Source: Salsuginibacillus kocurii DSM 18087 (GTDB lineage: Bacteria > Bacillota > Bacilli > Bacillales > Marinococcaceae). From it: a stretch of 64,000 bases of DNA. The DNA lies in the NCBI RefSeq assembly GCF_000377705.1, contig NZ_KB898627.1, positions 248,001 through 312,000 of the forward strand, read 5' to 3'. Shown piece after piece: positions 8,952 through 17,313 of this stretch. The notes under the pieces were generated by a model. That model ran no database searches, was not told the DNA's origin, and saw only the letters and a program-made list of their open reading frames with translations. How positions within the stretch are numbered: the first letter of the stretch is position 1; the number at the start of each line of letters is the position of its first letter. The position numbers were made by a program, and so were the translations under genes.

Positions 8952-9947
8952 CTACTGTTCCCTCTTTCCATCATGATTCTTTGACTCAAAGTTATCGAGC
9001 AAGGCATGCGCTTCGTCTGTTGACTCTGTGTTCATCAGTTGATTTCTTAATCCACTCGCTCCCCGGAATCCTTTGACATATATCTTAAAAAAGCGATGTA
9101 GGGCCTTGTACGAACGCAGCCCTAATTCTGAATATTTATCGTGAAGGTCCAGGTGCAGCCTTAAAAGATCAAGCAATTCCTTACTGCTATGATCTTTCGG
9201 TTCTTTTTCAAAGGCAAATGGATTATTAAAAATGCCACGCCCAATCATAACCCCATCAACACCGTATTGGTGGGCGAGTTTCAAGCCCGTTTGACGGTCA
9301 GGAATATCCCCATTGATCGTCAAAAGTGTATCTGGTGCCACCTGATCACGAAGTTCCTTGATCTCGGGGATAAGCTCCCAATGAGCATCTACTTTGCTCA
9401 TTTCATCCCTTGTACGCAAATGAATAGAAAGATTAACAATGTCTTGCTTCAAGAGGTGGGTCAGCCAATCCCGCCATTCGTCTACTTCCTTTACACCAAG
9501 CCTTGTCTTTACACTTACAGGCAATCCGCCTGCTTTTGCTGCTTGGATTAAATCTGCCGCCACTTCTGGACGACGGATAAGGCCACACCCCTTGCCATTA
9601 TCTACCACATTAGGTACAGGACAGCCCATATTAATATCGATACCCCGAAAGCCACGCTCAGCCATACCAATACTCATTTCCCGGAAGTTTTCAGGCTTGT
9701 CCCCCCAGATATGGGCGACCATTGGTTGTTCATCCTCTGTAAAAGCCAAACGTCCACGTACACTATGGATTCCCTCCGGGTGGCAATAACTCTCCGCGTT
9801 TGTAAACTCTGTAAAAAACACATCGGGTCTGCCTGCTTCACTCACTACATGGCGAAAAACAACATCCGTCACCTCTTCCATTGGTGCCAATATAAAAAAA
9901 GGTCGTGAGAGCTCGCGCCAAAAATTATCTACCATATCTATATTCAA
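8952..9947 (-). CDS. dus: tRNA-dihydrouridine synthase family protein
   Basis: A 331-aa FMN enzyme that reduces uridines in the tRNA D-loop. The TIM-barrel start [11 protein letters not shown], the catalytic-Cys segment [11 protein letters not shown] (about residues 100-110), [16 protein letters not shown] (in place of the usual HGR), INGDI and VMIGRG for FMN phosphate binding are all visible. It differs from the DusB type encoded near folate genes in bacilli and looks like the second, DusA/DusC-like paralogue found in some Firmicutes. The ATG at 9947 follows GAGGGTTTGAAT. It stands alone between accessory regions, flanked by a terminator downstream and a small palindrome upstream. Which uridine it modifies is not evident. 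Confidence 0.92.
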   Translation of the reverse strand: MNIDMVDNFWRELSRPFFILAPMEEVTDVVFRHVVSEAGRPDVFFTEFTNAESYCHPEGIHSVRGRLAFTEDEQPMVAHIWGDKPENFREMSIGMAERGFRGIDINMGCPVPNVVDNGKGCGLIRRPEVAADLIQAAKAGGLPVSVKTRLGVKEVDEWRDWLTHLLKQDIVNLSIHLRTRDEMSKVDAHWELIPEIKELRDQVAPDTLLTINGDIPDRQTGLKLAHQYGVDGVMIGRGIFNNPFAFEKEPKDHSSKELLDLLRLHLDLHDKYSELGLRSYKALHRFFKIYVKGFRGASGLRNQLMNTESTDEAHALLDNFESKNHDGKREQ

Positions 9948-9960
9948 ACCCTCTCATTAT

Positions 9961-9976
9961 GGGTTATCGCTAACCC
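9961..9976. promoter_or_regulatory. Small palindrome in the dus leader
   Basis: GGGTTA-TCGC-TAACCC is a perfect 6-bp inverted repeat 14 bp upstream of the dus start, just before its ribosome site. It could be a leader hairpin or a repressor operator. The rest of 9977-10165 shows nothing recognisable. Confidence 0.35.
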
Positions 9977-10159
9977 CTTATTCCATGATTAAAAACAGAA
10001 TATCCTTGATACTTTTACACTTATACCATGCTTAAGCCCTTTTTATCAAATAGATCGGAAATGGTTACTTTAACCATCTCTGTACGAGCCCAATATCAGT
10101 GCTAAAACACCCCATCAAGCATTATTGCACTGTTCGGGTTAAAATAGAGTTTCCTTAAA

Positions 10160-10207
10160 GAAAAAGACCCCGAAATCGCAAAAATATACTTTAACGATTT
10201 CAAGGTC
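10160..10207 (-). terminator. Terminator of the secreted-protein/small-peptide unit
   Basis: On the minus strand GACC..GAAATCG (10195-10207 complement) pairs with CGATTTC..GGTC (10166-10178 complement) and is followed by TTTTTCTTT. It lies 170 bp past the last small gene at 10376 and is the first terminator-like structure for that transcript. Confidence 0.5.
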
Positions 10208-10264
10208 AGAATAGCAAAGGTTTATTTTGAAGTTACACGTTTAAAACGAGTGGCGACACACACT

Positions 10265-10340
10265 TCCTTGTTGCCAATTTTTTGAGACATATTCCACCTA
10301 GAATCTTTGAATTAGGTGGAGAGATTTGCAGCAACAAGGA
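10265..10340. repeat. Nested inverted repeat (76 bp)
   Basis: Outer arms TCCTTGTTGC (10265-10274) and GCAACAAGGA (10331-10340) are perfectly complementary. Inside them CCACCTA (10294-10300) pairs with TAGGTGG (10313-10319). As DNA this could be a cruciform or a recombinase or transposase end pair; as RNA, a two-stage stem. No protein frame occupies it. Confidence 0.45.
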
Positions 10341-10375
10341 GATTCTAAAGGCACGACGTATAGCTTTGAGTGTTG

Positions 10376-10477
10376 TTATGATTTATTTTTCCGTTTCTTT
10401 TTATAAATGAAATGGAATATGAGTGGGGCGAATATAATAAAATACACCAGTGCGGTTAATAAGCTTCCACCATTCAG
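10376..10477 (-). CDS. Candidate 33-aa membrane peptide with CTG start
   Basis: AAAGGAG is followed 7 nt later by CTG, opening a 33-codon frame: a short N-terminus, one membrane helix (LLTALVYFIIFAPLIF) and a strongly basic tail (KKKRKNKS). No ATG, GTG or TTG fits this ribosome site in frame. The gene lies 17 nt below the stop of the secreted Cys-rich protein, on the same strand, so the two are probably one transcript. The composition (single helix, inside-positive tail) is typical of bacterial small membrane proteins. Function unknown; an accessory or immunity role toward the neighbour is only a guess. Confidence 0.4.
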   Translation of the reverse strand: MNGGSLLTALVYFIIFAPLIFHFIYKKKRKNKS

Positions 10478-10494
10478 AGTAAAAACTCCTTTCG

Positions 10495-11160
10495 CTAGTA
10501 TTTCCATTGTCCAACTTCCCCGTAGCTACAAGGTCCGTAAGAATGGACTGTTTCAACTAAAGATTTTTCTCCCCAATGATATTCTGTGTGTCCTCCGCTT
10601 TCGCACATTCTTCTAGGTTGAGAATAATTTTCTAATTGAAATTCACAATAGTCAAATTTACCAACGATGGGGATGCACCATCCACCTACACAAAATAATT
10701 CGCCCGTACCCCAGCGGGATTCCAAGAATAATTTATCTATAATTTTGGTTGGTTCTCTATACCTGGTAGTTTCGCAAGGGTGATTTGTTGTCGTGACCTC
10801 TTCACCGCCCGTAGCAGAACTATCGCAAATCGCATTTTCTTCATATGTCTCTTCTTCAATTTCTTCTAGTGACTCTTCCATTTTCTCTATATCTTCTTCA
10901 TATTCATGCTCAGTCAGAAATTGATTGTCCTCGTCTAATTCTACTAGCATGTATTCCTCTTTGGAGAATTCCTCTGCCTCTCCATCCTCCATCATCACTT
11001 CGTAATATGTATCTCGTTCGACTATATCGCCTTCCTCTTCCAATTCTTCGGCTGATAATGAACCTGGAACTAACCAGATTAAACCGATAATCAGTAAAAA
11101 AACCCCTTTAAAAAAAATAATATCATCCCTCCATATAATAATATATGGAAAATATAACAA
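10495..11160 (-). CDS. Secreted acidic, Cys-rich protein of unknown function
   Basis: The frame gives an N-terminal hydrophobic export signal (VFLLIIGLIWLVPGSLSA), an acidic middle rich in Glu/Asp, and a C-terminal region of about 110 residues with seven cysteines plus many Gly, Trp and Tyr. It looks like a signal-peptide protein whose folded part is disulfide-bonded outside the cell. No family is recognised. The start is uncertain. The given left limit of translation is a TTG without a ribosome site. A GGAGGG at about 11130 sits directly in front of an ATG in the wrong frame, and the two frames are separated only by an 8-T tract. An ATT start (about 11,120) or a one-base change in the T tract would resolve this. 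Confidence 0.6.
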   Translation of the reverse strand: MLYFPYIIIWRDDIIFFKGVFLLIIGLIWLVPGSLSAEELEEEGDIVERDTYYEVMMEDGEAEEFSKEEYMLVELDEDNQFLTEHEYEEDIEKMEESLEEIEEETYEENAICDSSATGGEEVTTTNHPCETTRYREPTKIIDKLFLESRWGTGELFCVGGWCIPIVGKFDYCEFQLENYSQPRRMCESGGHTEYHWGEKSLVETVHSYGPCSYGEVGQWKY

Positions 11161-11350
11161 TGATTAATATGGAATAAAATAGGTGGATAATAGGTTGTTA
11201 TTTTCATACTTTTGTCTACGTGTGTTAAGGAGAAGCTCATGAAAATGGGGTGCCTCAAATCAGATGTTCTCTCTTCGTTCATAAACAATTGGAGTTAAAA
11301 AGAAACGCCTTACAAAAGTTCATTGCTGGGATATCTCAAAGTAAGATTAT

Positions 11351-11598
11351 GACGACTATGTGAGTATCGTAGAAGAGCAACTTCTACAATTAGAGGTTGA
11401 TAAAGCAAAAATCAAAAAGTGATGGCAGACAATCAAGCAACTAGCAAAATATCTGCCATCAAGAAACAATTAAATGAGTTTTTGGACTTCAATTCATTAA
11501 GAATTGAAATGCTTCTAAGGTTCGTTGACAAAATCAAAGTAACCGAAAACAAGGATATCAAAATATACTACAAGTTTGCACAGGTTGAGGGATTGTAA
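11351..11598 (+). pseudogene. C-terminal remnant of a large serine recombinase
   Basis: From the ATG at 11422 a 58-codon frame ends at 11598 and contains LRIEMLLRFVDKIKVTENK followed by DIKIYYKF. This is the characteristic C-terminal strand-helix end of Tn-type large serine recombinases. Upstream, 11351-11421 in another frame gives DDYVSIVEEQLLQLEVDKAK, matching the coiled-coil region that precedes it, with a stop and frame change between them. The catalytic N-terminal domain is missing. The remnant ends only 13 bp before an rlmCD-3'-end-like sequence, which is where an integrase gene of an element integrated there would be expected. It is the clearest sign of transfer in this region. Confidence 0.7.
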
Positions 11599-11610
11599 CC
11601 TCAACTATTT

Positions 11611-11642
11611 TTTAAAACGATCTGCGCCACACACTCCACATG
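11611..11642. other. Left attachment-site scar: copy of the rlmCD 3' end
   Basis: These 32 bp match 18,046-18,077 at 29 positions, by direct comparison. Read on the minus strand they encode HVECVAQIVLKNS and then a stop. The genuine rlmCD end at 18,024 reads [18 protein letters not shown] second coding-like end of the same gene, 6.4 kb away next to a serine-recombinase remnant, is best explained as the other half of an integration site. Upstream codons of the gene are not conserved here. Confidence 0.65.
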
Positions 11643-11778
11643 GGTTGAGTAATGATCGCAGACAAATGGTGTAGTGGTGTTTACCTTTAGACTAACAAGT
11701 CTTTCAATTATGTATAATGTCTTAGTCTTAGAAGAAATGTGTACTTTAATTAAGCTATAGCTTTTTTCTTAAGTATAA

Positions 11779-12783
11779 TTAAGATTTATATATAGGATAT
11801 TTCGTTATTATTGACCTCAGAGCAATGTTAAATGGAGAGTGTCTGTCTCTCCTTGAAAGAAAACTATCTATCTTACTTGAAGTTAAAGTATCCATTTCAG
11901 AGAAATATTCCATTTGTATTTCAATTTCATCTTTTAAATAATTAAAAGCTCGCTTCTGGCTATATCTTTTTCTTAATTGTAAAAGCTCAAGATAATTTTC
12001 TATAGAAGATAACTTACTTGTATTATTCAGAACGACTTTCTCAGTTTTAATTTTAAAATCAATAAATTCTCCTATCATTGAATTGTATGGAGAGACTATA
12101 TCACTTTTTACACTTTCCCCCTTACCCTCTTCTCCTTTATTACAAGCATCACAGGATGAAATTAGATTATAAGGATTCATTGCTAATAAAGGGAATTTAG
12201 CTTTAGGTAAGAAATGTTCAACATAACTACTCGATTTTGCAACAATCAAGCCAATATCACAATAAGGACATACCTTTATATCGTAATTTTCATGAGCAAA
12301 GTTTTCGTGAAAAATCTTTCTATTGTACTGTTTATTTACTATCCTATCCCATATTTGTTGCATCGTAAAAAATTTTTCATAAAAGAATTTTACAAATATA
12401 ATCTTTATCTCTTCCGGAAATCTAAGCTCAGGAATATTGTAGTCTTTTTTTACATTGATTAGGTAATTTTGCCTGACATATTGTTTAATTATTGAAATGA
12501 TTACTTCTTTTTTATAGTTTTGGACAAGTTCAAAAAACACTTCGTAAAATTTTCTTCGCTCAATAGACCTAACGAAAAAATAGTTTATGATTTTCTGTTG
12601 TTCTCTAGGGAAATTTTTATAAGGGGTAGTAGTTTTCCAAATATCCTGATGCTTTTCAATAGTGTATAGTCCATTTGATTTTTGTACCGCGGCATCCCAA
12701 AGCATTAATAAGGTTGGACGTATTATTTTTTCTTCAAATGTATTTAGTGTTTCAAAATTCTTTTGATTCGTAATTTTCCACAT
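11779..12783 (-). CDS. ptuB: Septu HNH endonuclease (PtuB)
   Basis: A 334-aa protein with a helical N-terminal half and a zinc-bound HNH nuclease core: CPYC at residues 172-175, YVEHFLPK with the catalytic His at about 190, NPYNL, and CDACNKG at 211-217. It directly follows the ATPase gene at 12789 with a 5-bp gap, in the ptuA-ptuB order of Septu anti-phage systems, where the ATPase controls the nuclease. The ATG at 12783 uses a GAGG inside the end of ptuA. The gene is very AT-rich compared with the chromosomal genes to the right, consistent with acquisition. PtuB lengths vary between Septu types. No reverse transcriptase is present, so it is not a retron-linked version. Confidence 0.82.
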   Translation of the reverse strand: MWKITNQKNFETLNTFEEKIIRPTLLMLWDAAVQKSNGLYTIEKHQDIWKTTTPYKNFPREQQKIINYFFVRSIERRKFYEVFFELVQNYKKEVIISIIKQYVRQNYLINVKKDYNIPELRFPEEIKIIFVKFFYEKFFTMQQIWDRIVNKQYNRKIFHENFAHENYDIKVCPYCDIGLIVAKSSSYVEHFLPKAKFPLLAMNPYNLISSCDACNKGEEGKGESVKSDIVSPYNSMIGEFIDFKIKTEKVVLNNTSKLSSIENYLELLQLRKRYSQKRAFNYLKDEIEIQMEYFSEMDTLTSSKIDSFLSRRDRHSPFNIALRSIITKYPIYKS

Positions 12784-12788
12784 TTACA

Positions 12789-14159
12789 TTAATCCTCACC
12801 ATCATGTAATTCGTTAAAAATCATAAACTTATAGAATGATTCACCTAAATAACCCATTATATATTTCAGTTCGTCATCACTTTTAGATATTTTTATATTT
12901 TCTATCAACTTAGTTTCAGCGTAATTTAGATTTTTACTTGAATGAAATAACTTTGAAGTAATTTCTCGCTCATTAGATAGAAAGGTATTAAAATTAGGAT
13001 GGGTTACACTATATTGTTTAAACAATATAATGTTCTCTGGGAATAGAGTGTTTATAAATGAATAGGAATGTGTTGCAATTAAAAAATGTGAATTATAAGT
13101 ATTAAATAATAAGTAAAACATAGTAATTATTTGTTTAGTCCATGTAGGATTAAGATGTAATTCAGGCTCTTCTATAATGATCAAAGAGTTATGATCTATC
13201 ACACTAAGTATTGAAAAGATGCGATAAAAGAACATTTTTTCTCCTGAACTCATTGTGCTTAAATCTATTACATAATCTTCTTTATAAAAAGCTAAATCAT
13301 TTATATATATATCTTCATCATATTCAGCATCCACTATTTTTCTTATCCATTCCTCATTTGAGTGGTTATTATCAATATTACCTAAATCCACCCAACCACT
13401 CTCGACATTTAATTGGCCAAACTCACTCTCATTAGAACCTATATTTCTATCTAAATAAATTTTTATAACTGGTGCAAGTTCCAAGTTAAGACTATTTAAT
13501 AAACTAATAAGAATCTCATTTTGAGTGATATACAAACCTAAAAACCTTGCAAGTCCTCGCGATAGTGAGCTGCCTTTAAAATGGTCCGCTCCATATATAT
13601 TGGTGATATCATAATCTTTAATTAGTCTATCCCCATAGTAACTATTTGGCCTTCCTGTCTCATATTCACTGTGTAGCGAGAAAACTGAAGTAATTAAATT
13701 ATATGGTAGGTATTCTTTTATTCCATCGTATGTAATATCGGGTTTTTCAATGTTCTCTTGTGTGGCCTTTCGCTTATAAACGCCCTCGCCACCTCTGATA
13801 TGTGTCCATTCTAATAGTAAACATTCTTGGTCACTTTCCGAAAATTTAATATATATATTCATTTGTTCTTTTCTTATTTGCACTTCAAGATTTTCCCCTG
13901 TCCCCCCCTTTTTTATATCATACTTTATAATAAAATCTGAATGAATTTTATCGTGATATCTCTCTAGATTATGGAATACATTTACTATAAAACTAAGAAG
14001 GGTTGTCTTCCCAACACCATTTTCACCTACAAAGGTAGAAACATTCATATTACCGTAGTATTCTCTATAGATGCTGTTAAAATCACTGGTAGGAGTAATC
14101 TTTAGTTCGAAATTTTTGAATTTCTTATATTCTTTTATGAAAATATATTTAAGGAGCAT
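12789..14159 (-). CDS. ptuA: Septu ABC-type ATPase (PtuA)
   Basis: A 456-aa SMC/ABC-like ATPase. Walker A is FVGENGVGKTT at about residues 43-53, the signature-like region is DLSTMSSGEKMFFYR (about 318), Walker B is LIIIEEPELHLNP, and the H-loop is LIATHSY. The insertion between Walker A and signature is long and charged. The ATG at 14159 follows AGGTGG. It forms a two-gene unit with the HNH nuclease downstream, matching Septu. It should work in the cytoplasm as the nucleotide-dependent sensor and gate of the nuclease. A distant relation to RecF/OLD-type ATPases is expected for this family and does not change the call. Confidence 0.83.
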   Translation of the reverse strand: MLLKYIFIKEYKKFKNFELKITPTSDFNSIYREYYGNMNVSTFVGENGVGKTTLLSFIVNVFHNLERYHDKIHSDFIIKYDIKKGGTGENLEVQIRKEQMNIYIKFSESDQECLLLEWTHIRGGEGVYKRKATQENIEKPDITYDGIKEYLPYNLITSVFSLHSEYETGRPNSYYGDRLIKDYDITNIYGADHFKGSSLSRGLARFLGLYITQNEILISLLNSLNLELAPVIKIYLDRNIGSNESEFGQLNVESGWVDLGNIDNNHSNEEWIRKIVDAEYDEDIYINDLAFYKEDYVIDLSTMSSGEKMFFYRIFSILSVIDHNSLIIIEEPELHLNPTWTKQIITMFYLLFNTYNSHFLIATHSYSFINTLFPENIILFKQYSVTHPNFNTFLSNEREITSKLFHSSKNLNYAETKLIENIKISKSDDELKYIMGYLGESFYKFMIFNELHDGED

Positions 14160-14312
14160 AACATTCCACCTTTCAATCTAGATTAAGATTACCATCTCGT
14201 AACCCTATATCCTTAAAGCAATAAATGTAAGGTTTTTTAAATTTGGAAATATCATGGAATTCACTCGTTGTATCATTTATTATGAGTAAACTCGCATGGT
14301 CACACCATTACT

Positions 14313-15404
14313 CTATGTATATCCCTTAACATACTCATTCGTGATTACTTTTTGATCTGTTACAAACGTAACGCTGTACCTAGCTCTAGTTAAAGCAACA
14401 TATAAGCCCGCTTTAGTTTTTGGACTACTTATTGCTTCATAATCACCTTTTAAAAATTTATTTACTGGGCCATTTGGATAAATAAGAACCCTATCAAATG
14501 TAAGTCCTTTAGACTTTCCAAAATTTAAGGGAGAAAAAATTTCCGGTATATTTTTTGTCCTCTTATCATATCTCAGCACAACAGGAGAGTATTTTTTTAC
14601 ATATTCAAAAACTTCACTGCTTCGAATATAGAAAACACCATCATGTCCGGTTTGTCCACCATTTAGGGAAGTGGTTTTAGGCATCTCAGGATAAAGGGAA
14701 TCAGCTATATCACATATTGACTGGTTACATCGGAAACAGTCTGTCTTGTATTCAATGGAACACAATCCTTCTTCCCGCCATTCACTAAACAAATCAAATA
14801 TGGTTTGTCCTCTATATTTTTTATTTTTCCTTGAATTATTGGTGAAGTAGGTGGCCTGACGATTATCTCCAACTATAATATTATGAATATTGGATTTTAA
14901 TAATAGATAAAGGAAGTCTAAATCTGTACCCGCTAGGTCCTGTACCTCATCGATCATAACGATATCATATATACTCTCTATTCGATCAATAACCAAACCA
15001 TCTGATATTGAGTTAACCTCAATTATGAAATCACATAATTTATCGGTGTAAATATATTTACCATCTCTGAAATAGTAATTTTCAATATCCTTTTTTGCTA
15101 CATAACGTGTGGATTGACCATTAACGAATTCTATATTTTCTATTCTTTTCTTCTCATATAATAAATTTTGATAAGGTCTTACACATTCCCTTAGTAAAAA
15201 GGAATACCATGTTTGAACAACAACATTTTTTGGGATATATCCAAGCTTATCAAAAAACTTTTTCTCAATTTCTTTTGTATTATCTATTGTAAATGTAGTT
15301 ATCATTATTCGCTTGTCATTATAGTACAATGCTTTGTCAACTAGATCTGACGACTTCCCTGAACCTGCAGCAGCAATTATTACCTTATTATTTAATGGCT
15401 TCAT
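14313..15404 (-). CDS. gajB: UvrD-like helicase partner of OLD nuclease (Gabija GajB-like, compact)
   Basis: A 363-aa superfamily-1 protein. Walker A AAAGSGKSSDL is at residues 11-21, Walker B IVMIDEVQDLAG at about 147-158, motif III region VGDNRQAT, motif V KSKGLTFDRVLIY, and motif VI YVALTRARYSV near the C-terminus. At 363 aa it is clearly shorter than the roughly 490-aa GajB described from Bacillus cereus and lacks room for full 1B/2B subdomains. It overlaps the preceding OLD-family gene by 17 bp and starts at ATG 15404 after GGAG. A UvrD-like gene in tandem with a class 2 OLD nuclease is the definition of Gabija. I call this a compact variant. Confidence 0.75.
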   Translation of the reverse strand: MKPLNNKVIIAAAGSGKSSDLVDKALYYNDKRIMITTFTIDNTKEIEKKFFDKLGYIPKNVVVQTWYSFLLRECVRPYQNLLYEKKRIENIEFVNGQSTRYVAKKDIENYYFRDGKYIYTDKLCDFIIEVNSISDGLVIDRIESIYDIVMIDEVQDLAGTDLDFLYLLLKSNIHNIIVGDNRQATYFTNNSRKNKKYRGQTIFDLFSEWREEGLCSIEYKTDCFRCNQSICDIADSLYPEMPKTTSLNGGQTGHDGVFYIRSSEVFEYVKKYSPVVLRYDKRTKNIPEIFSPLNFGKSKGLTFDRVLIYPNGPVNKFLKGDYEAISSPKTKAGLYVALTRARYSVTFVTDQKVITNEYVKGYT

Positions 15405-16992
15405 TTATATACTCCGGTATAACAATTTGTTTTTTTGAATCAAATATACACATCGCACACTCACTTTTATTTCCTGAACTTGTCATATATTTAATAAGCT
15501 CTTCCTTAGAAGTATAATTTTTACCAAAAATATCATTTAAAACAGATAACTCATTCACTGATACTATCTGTGGTTCCAGCGTTGCATATCTTGTGTCCTC
15601 ACTGTAGCAAATTTTAATTTTAGGGTGATTAAGATAATGGTCACCATATTTTTTAATAATATTTTTATCAACATTTCCGTCATTGTCAGTGACAACAGCC
15701 ACTTCCTTTTTTAATAAATCAGTAATCTCTAAAAAACGTTTAAATGACAATCCTCTTACTGTTATGACATCGATACCATCTTCGATTGGAAGTCTATTAT
15801 ACTCCTGAAAATAGGCTTTTTGAACAATTAACTCATCTGATGGTCCTTCAACTAAAATGGCTTTATCAGCTAGCAATAATCGAAGTGTATCGTAACCGGG
15901 TAGTTTTTTAAAATAAGTATATGTATCTTCGTTTAGATCTCTTAATGTCATGTGATTGCTATTATTCATCAATACTACTTTGTCTAAGCCTAGTTTATTT
16001 AAAACGTAAGTGCTATGTGTTGTGATTATTAGCTGTTTCCCCTTACATTTTTCTGTGATCTGATTAATTAATTTATACATATTAGAATGGGATAAGTGAT
16101 TTTCTGGTTCTTCAATTAGAACTACCTGTGCTTCATCAGCATTTGATTCAAGAGATAATTTCAATTTTACTGAATTTTGTTCTCCCTTTCCGATAAAATC
16201 AAAAGGAATGTCATTCAAATATGCAGTTAAATTGGATTCCCATCCATTTTTTTGAGATATATCTAAAGAAATAGCAAGTTCTTTATCTGAGATTTCTCCA
16301 GTTTTTTCAGAGAGTGTACTATTAATCTGTGATATTGAGTCAATTTCAGAGAATCTCTCTTTAATATCTCTGAAATTAAAGTTAAGGGTTGCACGTTGTT
16401 TCGGTTCTAAAACATCACCAATTACGCTTGAAATATATCTATCCGTACCACTCCATGTTTTTCCTTCTGTTGGATCGATTAATACACATTTAACTGGATT
16501 ACTTCGTGGAGTTATTGGATTAGATGCAAATGAATACCAATTAACTTTATAATACTCAATTGGTATGTTTTTTATATTAGTAGACTGTTCTATATATTGT
16601 TGATATTCTTCAGTATAATCATCATCAAACTCAATGGATAAACTTATGCCGCATGTATTTTCCTTTTTAAAATTGTTTGACCCCTTCCACGACATAATCT
16701 GATCATTTTCCTTTAAATACAATTCTATAAGTATGTTAGGAGGAACCTCCTGTTTACCATGTGCAATATTGTTTATATAGTCTTCAACAACTTTTTTATT
16801 AAAAAGAAAGGGGGTTAACTCATTATGTATAATTCGTTTATTTAGTGTACATGTTAGCGCTAAATTAACGGCTTCTAATATAGTAGATTTCCCTTGTTCA
16901 TTATTGCCAACAAGAATATTCATTTCATCATCTAGTTTTAAATCTAGATATTCAATTGATTTATAATTTTTAATAACTACTTTTTCTATCAA
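15388..16992 (-). CDS. gajA: OLD-family ATPase-TOPRIM nuclease (Gabija GajA)
   Basis: The TTG at 16992, 8 nt after AAAGGAG, gives MIEKVVIKNYKSIEYL, the normal OLD N-terminus. The open frame extends 15 codons further up without a better start. The 534-aa protein has Walker A VGNNEQGKST (about 28-37), Walker B VVLIEEPENHLSH (about 290), an H-loop TTHST, then a TOPRIM domain with AILVEGPSDE (about 385) and VVTDNDGN (about 450), which holds the acidic metal-binding residues. In Gabija this protein nicks phage DNA once nucleotide levels fall. The helicase-like partner is immediately downstream with overlapping ends. All core motifs look intact. Confidence 0.83.
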   Translation of the reverse strand: MIEKVVIKNYKSIEYLDLKLDDEMNILVGNNEQGKSTILEAVNLALTCTLNKRIIHNELTPFLFNKKVVEDYINNIAHGKQEVPPNILIELYLKENDQIMSWKGSNNFKKENTCGISLSIEFDDDYTEEYQQYIEQSTNIKNIPIEYYKVNWYSFASNPITPRSNPVKCVLIDPTEGKTWSGTDRYISSVIGDVLEPKQRATLNFNFRDIKERFSEIDSISQINSTLSEKTGEISDKELAISLDISQKNGWESNLTAYLNDIPFDFIGKGEQNSVKLKLSLESNADEAQVVLIEEPENHLSHSNMYKLINQITEKCKGKQLIITTHSTYVLNKLGLDKVVLMNNSNHMTLRDLNEDTYTYFKKLPGYDTLRLLLADKAILVEGPSDELIVQKAYFQEYNRLPIEDGIDVITVRGLSFKRFLEITDLLKKEVAVVTDNDGNVDKNIIKKYGDHYLNHPKIKICYSEDTRYATLEPQIVSVNELSVLNDIFGKNYTSKEELIKYMTSSGNKSECAMCIFDSKKQIVIPEYINEAIK

Positions 16993-17251
16993 AGAGTTAA
17001 CTCCTTTCAAATACTGTAATATAAACTCTGTACACAAAAGTAAACAGAAGTATACCCTAACGGCGCTACCTTCTGCTTATCATGATGTTTTGATATTAGT
17101 TTGTTACATGAAATTGTTGGATTCTATTTATTATTTTGAATTCATTGTCTATTATTGTCAATTAAAAATAATAGTATTTGACTCACTTATAAATTCACCT
17201 GGTATTGGCAATACTTTAAACTAACTTGTTAAGTGCAACTTGTATGTCTGA

Positions 17252-17292
17252 CAAAGAAGAGATGCTCAAGCATCTCTTCTTTGTTTATTTTG
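17252..17292 (+). terminator. Strong orphan hairpin with plus-strand T tract
   Basis: CAAAGAAGAGATGC (17252-17265) and GCATCTCTTCTTTG (17270-17283) form a perfect 14-bp stem with a TCAA loop, followed by TTTATTTT. It reads as an intrinsic terminator on the plus strand, yet no plus-strand gene precedes it in 16993-17251. That gap must also hold the gajA promoter on the other strand. It is probably left from a lost gene. The rest of the gap shows nothing. Confidence 0.6.
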
Positions 17293-17313
17293 ACCTAAAG
17301 GCTGGATGTATGG

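Noticed and set aside
11779-14159. Retron-type Septu variant
   Set aside because: No reverse-transcriptase gene or msr-msd-like region is next to ptuA-ptuB; it is a plain two-gene Septu.
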